From positions 38,356,673-38,420,672 of the forward strand of contig NC_079325.1 of NCBI RefSeq assembly GCF_029931775.1: a stretch of 64,000 bases of DNA, in the 5' to 3' direction. Shown in pieces: positions 34,334 through 44,219 of this stretch. The position numbers were made by a program, and so were the translations under genes. This stretch comes from Euleptes europaea. Its lineage: Eukaryota; Chordata; Lepidosauria; Squamata; Sphaerodactylidae. Under the pieces are notes generated by a model, which saw only the letters and a list, made by a program, of their open reading frames with translations, did no database searches and was not told the origin of the DNA. The number at the start of each line of letters is the position of its first letter. Position 1 is the first letter of the stretch.

Positions 34334-34769
34334 AAGAGTCCATTAGCACCTTAAAGACTAACAAAAATATTTTCTGGCCGGGGATGAGCTTTTGTGAGCC
34401 ACAGCTCACTTCTTCAGAGCAAGAGTCCAGTAGCACCTTAAAGACTAAAAAATATGTTCTGGCCTGGTATGAGCTTTTGTGAGCCACAGCTCACTTCTTC
34501 AGAGCAAGAGCCCGGTAGCACCTTAAAGACTAACAAAAATATTTTCTGGCCGGGGATGAGCTTTCGTGAGCCACAGCTCACTTCTTCAGATACAGCTGGA
34601 ATGTGAATCCATCTGTCTTTAAGTAGAAGAGAGTGAATTCAGACAAACATTAGTATGTAAATGTTAACAGTATGTACATGTGAATAGCAGGCGCGATGGG
34701 ATGAGGTGTGGTGTGCAGAAGAGCCTGTGATGTCCAGGGGAGAGATGGGTGTGGAGAAATCAGCATTGG
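34334..34769 (+). repeat. Reptilian interspersed repeat with three tandem head units of 85-87 bp
   Basis: Units starting AAGAGTCC at 34334, 34421 and 34506 (AAGAGCCC in the last) share AGTAGCACCTTAAAGACTAA and GAGCCACAGCTCACTTCTTC. The last unit runs on into a unique tail to about 34769. The same core occurs as hairpins near 17.4 and 45.2 kb. With the palindromic element to its left it interrupts a hAT MITE. Confidence 0.75.
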
Positions 34770-34965
34770 TAATTTGGAGAAAATGGCTGCGTTTGCCATT
34801 GGACTCTATGGCATCGAAGTCCCTCCCCTCTCCAAACCCTGCCCTCCTCAGGCTCCGTCCCCAAAACCTCCCGCCGAGGGCGAAGAGGGACCTGGCAACC
34901 CTAAGGTGGGACTTTCAAACAGGCGCGCTGGAGTGTGAAACCCCATAGTCCTAAATGGGTGGAGG

Positions 34966-35387
34966 CAGGGCTGGTGCTACCCTTAGGCGAATTAGGCGGT
35001 CACCTAGGGCGCAGACCTCAAAGGGGTGAAGAACTGACCCCAGGGGCAATTTTTTTGTAAACAAATTGGCAGTTTCAAGTTTTGTGTTTTTATTTTTTTC
35101 TACGAGACATTTGCTTTTGAAAATTGGTTTGCCATGGGGGTGCATAGGGTTGCCAGGTCCCTCTTTGCCACCTGCGGCAGGTTTTTGGGGCGGGGTTTGG
35201 GGAGGGACTTCAATGCCATAAAGTCCGATGGCCAAAGCAGCCATTTTCTCCAAGTGAACTGATCTCTATCGGCTGGAGATCAGTTGTAATAGCAGGAGAT
35301 CTCTAGCTACTACCTGGAGGTTGGCAACCCAAGGGGTGCAAGTAGTTAGCCTTGCCTAGGGCGCAAAAAAGCCTGGCACCGGCCCTG
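34966..35387. mobile_element. hAT element with CAGGGCTGGTGC termini, carrying a nested MITE
   Basis: CAGGGCTGGTGC at 34966 pairs with GCACCGGCCCTG ending at 35387. The flanks are GGTGGAGG and TGTGGAGG (8 bp, one mismatch). The internal CACCTAGGGCGC recurs near the right end as GCCTAGGGCGC. The interior is split by the MITE at 35145-35332. Confidence 0.85.
35145..35332 (-). mobile_element. hAT MITE of the TAGGGTTGCCA family, nested in another hAT element
   Basis: A reverse copy with target duplication GGGGTGCA on both sides, inserted into the CAGGGCTGGTGC hAT element. Confidence 0.92.
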
Positions 35388-35805
35388 TGTGGAGGGTATC
35401 TATACAGTAGCCAGCATTTGGTTCCGGTACCTCGTAGTAATGCTCGTGCCTCTTGATGATGAACTGGGCAAAAGGGGTGCTACTTCTCCCCACCCATCAT
35501 TTCCAGGACAAACTGCGCCTTCCAACACTATGCTTCCCAAAATGTCCCAGGCCAGAAGCCCGGTCCTTCACAAGTGGTCTCCCTCATGCCAAAAAGGATT
35601 TCACTTGCTTTTTGTAATTTCTCAAGAGGCACAACTTCTTTCTCAAGAGACACCTGCCCTGAGGAGTTTACAAGGCCAAATGTCCAGTCTTTACTAGGGA
35701 CTGTTAAGGAAAGGATTGGAGCTAAGGATGTGTGTGCATGTCGATGGATCTCTGATTTTTTAATTATTGCCCTGGGCATTTACTAGGATAAGGTTGCCAC
35801 TTCTT

Positions 35806-36056
35806 AAAGAAGAAGAGTTGGTTTTTATATGCCGATTTCCCCCCCTACCTTTTTAAAGAGAATCAAACGGGCTTACAACCTCGTTCCCTTCCTCTCTCCA
35901 CAACATACACCTTGCGAGGTAGGCGAGGCAGAGAGAGTTCAGAGAGAACTGTGACTAGCCCAAGGTCACCAGCAGGCTTCATGTGGAGGAGTGGGGGATC
36001 AAACCCAGTTCACCAGATTAGAGTTCTTCACTCTTAACCACTACAACAATCTGACC
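35806..36056 (-). mobile_element. tRNA-derived SINE, reverse
   Basis: Starting AAAGAAGAAGAGTTGGTTTT, it is the reverse of the family tail. It ends with TTAACCACTACAACAATCTG, the reverse of the tRNA-like head. Confidence 0.82.
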
Positions 36057-36539
36057 TCGCTCCTGTGTTATGAACAAAAATGTAGCTACTGCAGCAATTT
36101 GAGGCATGGAAACATGTGACGGGGGAGTTTTGCCAGCTGAATTTCCACCCATTCCAGAGGCAGTTAACAAGCCCCCCCCCCAATCCAAAAAAACAGGTGT
36201 TGGTTTTACCTCCCTTTCCTGCTCCCCCTACATTCCATGCCTATCTGGAGTGCTTTTCAAATTCCACACTGTTATCAAAGGCCTGGGGGGGGAGATATTT
36301 GCTTGCAGAAAAACCTAGAAATATTGGTTTTGGAAGCGTGCCCAAGGACTGGAGCCCTGCAGCTAAAGAACTGGCTGGTTATTTTGAATCAAACATGCAG
36401 AATGGAACCCACCTCGTTTTCCCATTCAAGTTGGCGTTTCTCAACCCGTCTCTGTAGCTGTGCCTTTCAACCAGGGCATGAACTGGAAAAATCAGCAGGT
36501 GAAACGTTTTGCAGTACAAAGGTTAGGTCCTGCTAATGA

Positions 36540-36895
36540 AAGTCATAAAAAGACAGAAGAAAGGAATCTTCACACAATGCATAATGGGCTTGTGGAACTC
36601 ACTGTCACATGATGCAGGGGCGGCTTCTAGCTTGGATAGCTTTAAAAGAGGATTCAAGGAGGAAGAGGAGGAGAGGTCTACTAATGGCTATATGGTAGCC
36701 ATGATGGCTCAGTGGAACTTCCATGTTCAGAGGCAGTCCACTTCTGGATGCCAGTTGCTGGGGCCAAGGGGAGGCTTTGGCCTCTGTGCCCTGCTTGTAG
36801 GCTTTTTGGGAACATCTGTCCAGCTTCTACAGGGAAGAGTACGCTGGACTAAACAAATCTGGTCTGATCTATCAGGGCTTTTCTGATGTTTTTAG
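36540..36895 (+). mobile_element. CR1 LINE 3' fragment
   Basis: CTTCACACAATGCATAATGG, GTGGAACTCACTGTCACATG, TTTAAAAGAGGATTCAAGGA and CTGGACTAAACAAATCTGGT, in CR1 order. Confidence 0.85.
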
Positions 36896-37345
36896 TGCCT
36901 GTATCAGTCTACTTCTAAAGGCACAAGAGTAGGTCAGGCTGTTTTTTTTCTGATCGCTTGGCAACTCTCCCTCTTCCTACCCCTCATCGGTGTTGCTTGG
37001 TCTGTCTGTGTGAGGGTCTCCATCTGTCTCCTCTCTCCTTGAATTGGACATTCCCACCTCAAAAGTGATACTTCCACCCCCAGCGGTTACAGGCTGTTAC
37101 CACCAATTTCCCTAGACAATGCTTTCCAGATTACTGTAGGCCAGCAGCCTAAGGTTGCCAGCTGTTCACTGGCAGAGCTCTTGTGCTTTTAACAGCTGTG
37201 CCTGTAAAGCCCTTGTGCCTTTAACAGCTGTGCAGCAACTGGGATATGAAATATGTTTGGCTTTTCCTGGCACAGACAAACAGAAATGGAGAAAGGATAA
37301 TCTGTTGACATTCTGTAATGCCTGTGGAAATGGTGGTTTCTGATT

Positions 37346-37650
37346 AAAGAAGAAGAGGAGTTGGTTTTTATATGCCAATTTTCGGTACCTTTTAAGGAGA
37401 ATCAAACCAGCTTACAATCTCCTTCCCTTCCTCTCCCCACAACAGACACCTTGTGAGATAGGTGGGGCTGAGAGAGTTCGGAGAGAACTGTGACTAGCCC
37501 AAGGTCACCCTGCTGGCTTCATGTGGAGGAGTGGGGAAACCAACCCGGTTCACCAGCTTAGGGTCCACCACTCATGTGGAGGGGTGGGGAATCAAATCTG
37601 GCTCTCCCGACTAAAGTCCACCGCTCTTAACCACTACACCATGCTGGCTG
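37346..37650 (-). mobile_element. tRNA-derived SINE, reverse
   Basis: It runs from AAAGAAGAAGAGGAGTTGG to TTAACCACTACACCATGCTG. Same family as 9.3 kb. Confidence 0.85.
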
Positions 37651-38455
37651 TCAGTGTATAGCCTGCCTCAGGGGAAGGGCAGGGCAAAAAATTGAAATGC
37701 TAAAAAGAAAAAGGCAGACTCCACAAGGTTGTGGGGATCTAGTTGAGTAGTTAAAGGAATGGGTCTTGGGTACAAATGTCACCTCAGTTTAGAATGTAAA
37801 GGGTGACTGCTGTTTTTCAGCCATGGCCACATTATTTTATTATTTTATTTATTTAAAATGTTTCTTAGCTGTCTTTCTACCTTAAAGGAACTCAAGGTGG
37901 CTTACCATGTAAATAGTAATGAAACCCAATAAAATACATATGTCGGCAGTGTGGAGATAGTATCAGCCTACGTTATAAGGCTCTCATAAGGATTAGAACA
38001 GGCTTTGAACAGTTGCTGCACAAAATTGCTAAACACCTGCTGGAACAGAATGAGCTGCTTACACATGTTACTGCAAGAGGAGATAGTAATTACCTCTCAG
38101 GGAATTACTCAGGCATTCTCCGTTTTCTCTCCTCGCTGCACAAATGACATGAAATGCTTTGCGCTCTCTGGAAAAAACGTTATAGTACATACTAAAAATA
38201 TGAGAAAAAAATTAGTGCAAAGGACTGTCAAATGTGGAAAGGGAATGATAGTAACATTTAAAACCCTTCTCTTCTAGGACTGGGGTGGTCAGCTGATGCT
38301 TTGATAAGTTAGTGGAAGAAGCAGTTCTGAACTGGTACACGTGCCTCCAAAAGAGGCGCACTCTTTTGGTACCACAATCTTCTCTGACATTGCCGGGAGC
38401 CGCAGAAGACTTAGTCTTTGGTATCCTTTGGCGAGTACCTGGAGGGGAGGCCTTG

Positions 38456-38466
38456 CCCTACCTCAG
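38456..38466 (+). other. Splice acceptor upstream of CYSRT1 coding exon
   Basis: A pyrimidine-rich stretch ends in CAG at 38466, seven bases before the CYSRT1 ATG. This is consistent with a gene having one non-coding 5' exon and one coding exon. Confidence 0.55.
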
Positions 38467-38473
38467 AGGAGCT

Positions 38474-38884
38474 ATGGATCGTGGGGTCGTCGTCGAAAAC
38501 CCCTATGCCAGTGTGAACATCCCCCGAACGCAACTGAAGGACGGTTTCCTGAAGTACTATTTGGGTGATGACCTGACCCCGGACACTGTCTTCTTCAATC
38601 CCAGCACGCTGCCTACTTATGCAGTGACCCAGGAGAAAGAGAATGGCGTGAGCCAGCAGATGGCCTATACTGGGTGGGACAGTCAGAAAATCCAGACCCA
38701 CGAGACGTGGGCCAGGCCCTATAATCCCTATGCCAGTCTCAAGATGCCCAATGGAAGCTCTTCGGAACCATTCCACTGGAAGAGTCAAGAGGTAGCGATG
38801 ACAGGGGGCAGCGACGGGGGGTGCTGCTGCTGCTGCCAGAAGTGTTGCCCTTGCTGCCGGAAATGCTGTTGCGTCATTTCCTGA
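38474..38884 (+). CDS. CYSRT1: Cysteine-rich tail protein 1
   Basis: The 136-residue product matches CYSRT1 (human C9orf169, about 144 residues) at both ends. It starts MDRGVVVENPYASVNIPR, like the human ENPYA..IPR start, and ends in a cysteine cluster (residues 117-133) finishing CCCVIS, the family signature. An NPYAS motif occurs twice, near residues 9-13 and 84-88. The middle is low in recognisable domains. The mammalian protein is reported to associate with cornified-envelope proteins in skin; whether that holds here is inference. The clustered cysteines suggest disulfide or lipid modification. The frame is open to 38312, but the homologous start and a splice acceptor (CCCTACCTCAG ending at 38466) place the ATG at 38474. 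It lies between RNF208 and RNF224, as in mammals. Confidence 0.93.
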   Translation: MDRGVVVENPYASVNIPRTQLKDGFLKYYLGDDLTPDTVFFNPSTLPTYAVTQEKENGVSQQMAYTGWDSQKIQTHETWARPYNPYASLKMPNGSSSEPFHWKSQEVAMTGGSDGGCCCCCQKCCPCCRKCCCVIS

Positions 38885-39212
38885 TTCTTCCACATTCACC
38901 GCCCCTTTACAGCTGGCAGTGCTGCTGAATGCTGGCAGTGCTGCTGAATACAGTGCTGCTGTAGCATTTGCACTTTATCTTGTAGTAATTTGATGTAAAG
39001 TTACTGCTTACAGACCCAATGCCAGTCTATTGCCATTTCCTGTGAGTTGGTATAAGAAACAGTGGAGAAAATCAAAGGAAGACTTAATTTGTTGTCCTCC
39101 TGGGCACAAACGGTTGTCAAGGGTGCCCTTTTCCAAGGGAGGGTACAGGTTGAGTACATATCCAAACATACAAAAATGTAATATCTAAACAGTACTGTTA
39201 AAAAGAGGTATC

Positions 39213-39218
39213 ATTAAA
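39213..39218 (+). terminator. Possible variant polyadenylation signal (ATTAAA) for CYSRT1
   Basis: ATTAAA lies about 330 bases after the CYSRT1 stop codon and before the next transposon. No AATAAA occurs earlier in the 3' flank. Weak, positional evidence only. Confidence 0.3.
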
Positions 39219-39377
39219 AACCATAGATAAAATTTTTGCCATGGCGAGGGTTACATTTGGATCAGTATCAGCCAATAACTTTGCAACTATATCTTGATTT
39301 AGGGCAGGTCCCCACGTCTGAATGTGTATTGTGGTCCATTTGTCTTTGGCGAGATCATGCTTTTTACAATCTACATA

Positions 39378-39716
39378 CAGGTTGAGTGTCCCTTATCCGG
39401 ACTGCTTGGGATCAGAAGTGGTCCATATTTCGGATCCGTATTTTGGATTTTTTTGGAATTTTTACATATATATAATGAGATATCTTGGGGATGGGACCCA
39501 AGTCTAAACACAAAATTCATTTACGGTATGTTTTATATAAACTTTGTACACATAGCCTGAATTTAATTTTAAACAATATTTTTAATAATTTTGTGTACAT
39601 TGAACTGTCAATGGCACTGCTGAGGGGCTGTGAGTAATGCCTGCATGTCGGTTCAAAAGGTCAGGTTTTTGGTTCAGTCTGGATATCGGATGTTCGTATA
39701 AGGGATACTCAACCTG
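39378..39716. mobile_element. Tc1/mariner-class (pogo/Tigger-like) non-autonomous DNA transposon, 339 bp
   Basis: Terminal inverted repeats CAGGTTGAGTGTCCC and GGGATACTCAACCTG are flanked by TA at both ends (39376-39377, 39717-39718), the class signature. The interior (ATAATGAGATATCTTGGGGA and following) resembles a mammalian repeat I remember. No transposase frame is present. Confidence 0.85.
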
Positions 39717-40390
39717 TACTTTGCAGTGCCGTTCTCAATGCAAGGGCACAGCTCTTTCTCGAGGCGAGGAGCCTCCTGTGCTCAAGTAGTTGAGGCAGGT
39801 AACTGAATGGGGTACTGAAACTAATTGGGGAGTAAACTGCTGTTCCATTGGGGCAAAGCAATTGGGACACACAGAAGCTGCCATTTTGAAAAGGGGCAAA
39901 AATCATGAAAAAGGGTAAAAATAATGAAATATCAGTACACATGCACAGCCTGAATCAGCTACATTATCATGTGTGGGAGGAATTGTTGTTTTTATGGTTT
40001 GGTTTTATTTTTTTCTTTAGATTCTCTGGAGGCTCCAAGTTAGAACCAGCCCTGGGGCAAATGTGCGAGAAGACTTTGCCCCCTGCCTGTCCTTGCAGGG
40101 CCTATTCGACCACTACATTGGCATCTGAGCTGCTGACTGGCACAGTGGAGAATGGCAGGGGAGGTGGGCAGGTTCGCCTTGGCACCGCTGGGCGGTTGCT
40201 GATTGAATAGCAGCTTCCCATTTTAAATTGTGTTCTCTTATTAGTCCTTTTCAGACATTCAGTTTTGGCACTTCAGCCACATGTTAGTGAGAGTGCGCAC
40301 TATGTCCAGTCCTCCCAGTAGACACACTCACCATTTATGTGAATGGGGCAACGTGGATATTCTCCATGTGTGTACACTTTAGGACCACGT

Positions 40391-40773
40391 GAAGAAGAAG
40401 AAGAGTTGGTTTTTATATGCCGACTTTCTCTACCAGTTAATTCACAGTGGGTAGCCGTGTTAGTCTGTCTGCAGTAGTAGAAAAGGGCAAGAGTCCAGTT
40501 AAGGGAGACTCAAACCGGCTCACAACCACCTTCCCTTCCCCTCCCCACAACAGACACCCTGTGAGGTAGGTGGGGCTGAGAGAGCTCTAACAGAGCTGTA
40601 ACTTGCCCAAGGTCACCCAGCTGGCTTCGCGTGCAGGAGTGGGGAAACCAGCCGGGTTCACCCGATTAGCCTCCGCCGCTCATGTAGAGGAGAGGGGAAT
40701 CCAGCCCGGTTCCCCAGATCAGGCTCCACCACTCCAAATCACCGCTCTTAACCACTACACCACGCTAGCTCTC
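40391..40773 (-). mobile_element. tRNA-derived SINE, reverse, with a short inserted fragment
   Basis: A family copy from GAAGAAGAAGAAGAGTTGG to CACTACACCACGCTAGCT. Positions about 40442-40491 are an insert (AGTGGGTAGCCGTGTTAGTC...) flanked by CCAGTTAA on both sides. Confidence 0.85.
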
Positions 40774-40999
40774 TCAAAAATCTGCGTTCTCTCAAAAATC
40801 TGGGGTTCAATTAATGCATACCAATCCTGTACCCAGATGGAAAACACACACAATGCTCCATTCACACTAAATGGCGACTGTGTGTTGGGAGAACTGTGTG
40901 TAGAGTGCACTCCTGTTAGGCAGAGTTGGAGGGCCAACATCAGACATCTGAAAAGGCCTATTCTCCTGCCTCTTGGCAGAGCCAGGACATGAGACTGAG

Positions 41000-41985
41000 G
41001 GGATTGGGAGAGTTGGCTGCATCAGGCATTTTGAAAAATGCTGGTCATTGCCTGAGTAGATTGAATAAATACTTGCAGGAGTGAGAGACAAATGAGATAT
41101 TTCTCGGTTTGGGGGAGAAGGAGGAATTGGGAGGAAATGAATGTGTTTTTTTTTAAAGATGATGGGGGGACTTGGGAGGGGAATGAATGTTTTTGGATTT
41201 GGCATTTAAGGGGTCCAGACCCCACTTCTGCCTTGAATGGGGCAACAACCCTAGGGCAAGGGAGAGATGGATCCCGCTGAATCGCCTTCCTTTGGAAGAA
41301 GAGATGGCAACATGCTTTCCTCTGTCAGGGTGGGCCTTGGAAAAACCAAAAGTTTTCTCTGGCTTCCCCCCACCCTCTTTTCTTGCTGTTCACCTGAGGG
41401 ACTTGCCCTGTAGCAAGGGGCCCTGGTTTCTCTGCGTCCGAAGAAGGTTTTCTGCTCCTTCCTTAGCTTAACTGAAATTACTTGAAACATGGGTTTGCGG
41501 CCAAAGGTTGCTACATGGATGTCTCTGAGTTTTGACTCACCGCTTTGGTACCAAACTGGACATGCAGAAAGCAGTTCTTGTCAAACCAGATTTGCTGTGC
41601 TGCAGAGCCTCCTTGGCACCGTCTGCGTTTCAATTCCCCTGCGTGGACATGGCTGCTCCTCCACCACAACCCTCATCTGGCATTCTAAGCTGTTTGAAAG
41701 AGGGGGGCGCCCTCCGTTGCCCTGGAAAATGCTAGAATTGGGGTGGAGGTGGGGTTATTTGGTCTAGTTTCCTGTGGGGCTGCTGCAGCCCAGCGGCCCA
41801 GCTTTGCCGGAAAAAGGATGCTGTTATCAAAGAAAGAGACCGCGCTGATCCTCATGGTTGACTGAACTGTATACACTTCTGGCTCGTAATAAATCAGAAG
41901 GAGAATATATTAATTGTGCGAGTGTGGTTTTTTTTTAACTCTTGCAATTTGAAGGCAATCTTGTTATTTGTAAATAGCCTCGTTG
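41000..41985. other. No gene recognised; AATAAA near 41888
   Basis: It seems free of the repeat families listed here. AATAAA strings near 41055 and 41887 could be 3' ends of longer CYSRT1 transcripts, but no evidence connects them. Confidence 0.35.
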
Positions 41986-41989
41986 CTGT

Positions 41990-42118
41990 ATAAGTGGTAC
42001 GGCACAGGCCTCAGTTTGCAAGACCTGAGCAAGGCTGTTAATGATAGGATGTTTTGGAGGACATTGATTCATAGGGTCGCCATGAGTCGGAAGCGACTTG
42101 ATGGCACTTTAATGCGCA
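41990..42118 (+). mobile_element. BovB (RTE) LINE, short 3' end
   Basis: The plus strand reads LSLQDLSKAVNDRMFWRTL, then IHRVAMSRKRLDGT, the same C-terminus as at 11 kb. Only about 130 bases remain. Confidence 0.85.
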
Positions 42119-42763
42119 CACATTTGTCATGTTCACCTCGGTTGGGGGGATGGGTTGCAGCATTTGCTGCAGAAGGAGAGAGGTGGAATTAACAGCTCTC
42201 CTCTGGTCTTTGCAGCCTGACTTTCCAGTGCAGATTCAATGCAGGCAAACGGATCAGCGTGGAAATGGTCAAGCTTCTGAATTGCACAGCAGTCATCTTC
42301 ATTTTGCCTCAGTGTGTTGTAACGGAGATCCCTAAGGCTGCCTGGTGTAGCAATCCCAAATAGGATGGAGCATACACGTACACAGCTTCTGGGAGACCAG
42401 ATCAGTTCCACCTCCTGCATAAGGCTGATGCTTTGGGTGGAGCAGTGCGAAGAGACTGCTTTGCATGGGTCACCAGAAATAAATATGCCATTTGTCAATA
42501 GACACTGATGGTTGCTGTCGGCTCATAGGTAAAGGAATTAATTGGCCGGGGACGAGAACAAGCTCTTCTAAGAAAGACACCTTTAGGATCGACGCTGGGT
42601 CTTTCCAGCAATGTCAGCCTGGAGTCCTAAATGTGAATAGGACACTCGGAAGGATTCACTGGGTTTAATTTCCTCCATTGACAAGTAAAGAGGGACTGTG
42701 TGGCTCAACATTAGGGTATTGTCTTTGCATACAGCAAACCCCAACTTCATCTCCGGTAAGTAG

Positions 42764-42795
42764 TAGTAGTAGTAGTAGTAGAAGAAGAAGAGTTG
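42764..42795. repeat. (GTA)n/(GAA)n microsatellite
   Basis: Seven or so AGT units grade into GAA units at the tail of a reverse SINE. Confidence 0.8.
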
Positions 42796-43044
42796 GTTTT
42801 TATATGCCGACTTTCTCTATCACTTAAAGGAGACTCAAACAGGCTTACAATCACCTTCCCTTCCCCTCCCCACAACAGACACCCTGTGAGGTGGGTGGGG
42901 CTGAGAGAGTTCTATTAGAGTTGTGACTTGCCCAAGGACACCCAGCTGGCTTCATGTGGAGGAATGGGGGAATCAAGCCTGGTTCTCCAGATCAGAGTCC
43001 ACCACTCCAAACCACCGCTCTTAACCACTACACCACGCTGGCTC
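42780..43044 (-). mobile_element. tRNA-derived SINE, reverse
   Basis: It runs from AGAAGAAGAAGAGTTGG to TTAACCACTACACCACGCTG. A (GTA)n tract precedes it. Confidence 0.85.
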
Positions 43045-43149
43045 CACTACACCACTCTGGGCAGACCTTCCTCTGCCCAAGACTGTGGAGAGCTGCCAGT
43101 TGTCTAGTAGACATTACTGAGCTAGATGGTCCAGTGGTCTTAACTCTGA

Positions 43150-43361
43150 TTGGTGGTAGAAACTGCCATCAAGTCACAGCTGACTTATTGCAACCTCATA
43201 GGGTTTTCAAGGCAAGAGATGTTGAGAGGTAGTTTGCCATTGCCTGCCTCTGTGTCACAACCCTGCACTTCCTTGGTGTTTCCCATCCAAATACCACGCC
43301 GACCCTGCTTAGCTTCCGAAATCTGATGAGATTGGGCTAGCCTGAGCCATCCAGGTCAGGG
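43150..43361 (-). mobile_element. 5S-rRNA-derived SINE, reverse
   Basis: It runs from AACTGCCATCAAGTCACAGC through GACCCTGCTTAGCTTCCG to AGCCTGAGCCATCCAGG. Confidence 0.82.
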
Positions 43362-44035
43362 CCTTGCTCTGATTAAGCAGCACCATATGTTCAAGTGCTG
43401 ATTTTGTTAGGACTGCCAACTGGAAAACAGAAAAAAACAAACATGACCTGCCTTGTTTCTTGTGCCTCTGTCAGCAGCTCAAAATGAAAAAAAATTCAAA
43501 GAAAAGCTTTTCATGACACAGAGAGATATGATTGCATGTTAATGTGTATTAATGTAGTTAGTGTTTGTTAACCGCACAGCGGTTGGCAACTCAGATCCAT
43601 CTGGGAAGCTCTGATCAAGACTCTCAAATGTCATTGTGATTGTGAAGGAAACCAACCAAATGCATCAAGTTGCCAAGTGGAGACCTGCTGTGACTTTTAT
43701 GAGTTACAGGGAAAGGAGAAATTTGCCAGGTGGCCCTTTTCCTCATTACATTGCTGCAGTTTCACCAGTTACTACATCTACTGGCATTTCCGTTTTATAA
43801 AGGGGCAGGAGCCCTCTCTACTTCTGGATGTGGAAACTTTTAAGTAGAGAAAAGAAGAAAAATACCCAGAAAAGTGCCATCAAGATGCCAAATGTGGTAA
43901 AGACTACAGTAGTAGGTATCAGTTCAATATAAAATTGTACCCTGGTCCTTGTATTGGAAAAGAGATGGTGCATCTATTAAATGGGAACATTTTCCTATAA
44001 GTGTTTAGATTTATTGCTCCATCTCAACAAGAAGA

Positions 44036-44212
44036 GTATGCCATCGACTCACAACCAACTCATGGCCACCCCATCCATGGGACATTCCAGGCAAGAGACG
44101 AGCATAGGAGGTTTGCCATTGCCTTCCTCTGGGTAGCAACCCTGGACTTCCTTGGTGGTCTCCCATCCAAGTACTTAGCTTCCAAGCTCTAATGAGCTCG
44201 GGCTAAACTGGG
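44036..44212 (-). mobile_element. Degenerate 5S-rRNA-derived SINE, reverse
   Basis: ATGCCATCGACTCACAACCA, TTTGCCATTGCCTTCCTCTG and CTCCCATCCAAGTACTTAGC match the family with a small internal loss. Confidence 0.75.
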
Positions 44213-44219
44213 TTATTCC

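Larger units (their letters stand above)
34056..34903 (+). mobile_element. hAT MITE of the TAGGGTTGCCA family, split by two later insertions
   Basis: The left part is 34056-34144 and the right part about 34770-34903. The outer flanks AGGTGGGG and AGGTGGGA are the 8-bp duplication, which proves one element. The gap holds a palindromic MITE (34151-34332) and the triple-unit repeat (34334-34769). Confidence 0.85.

Noticed and set aside
38312-38473. N-terminal extension of CYSRT1 to 190 residues
   Set aside because: It crosses a good splice acceptor, and the homologous start is at 38474.
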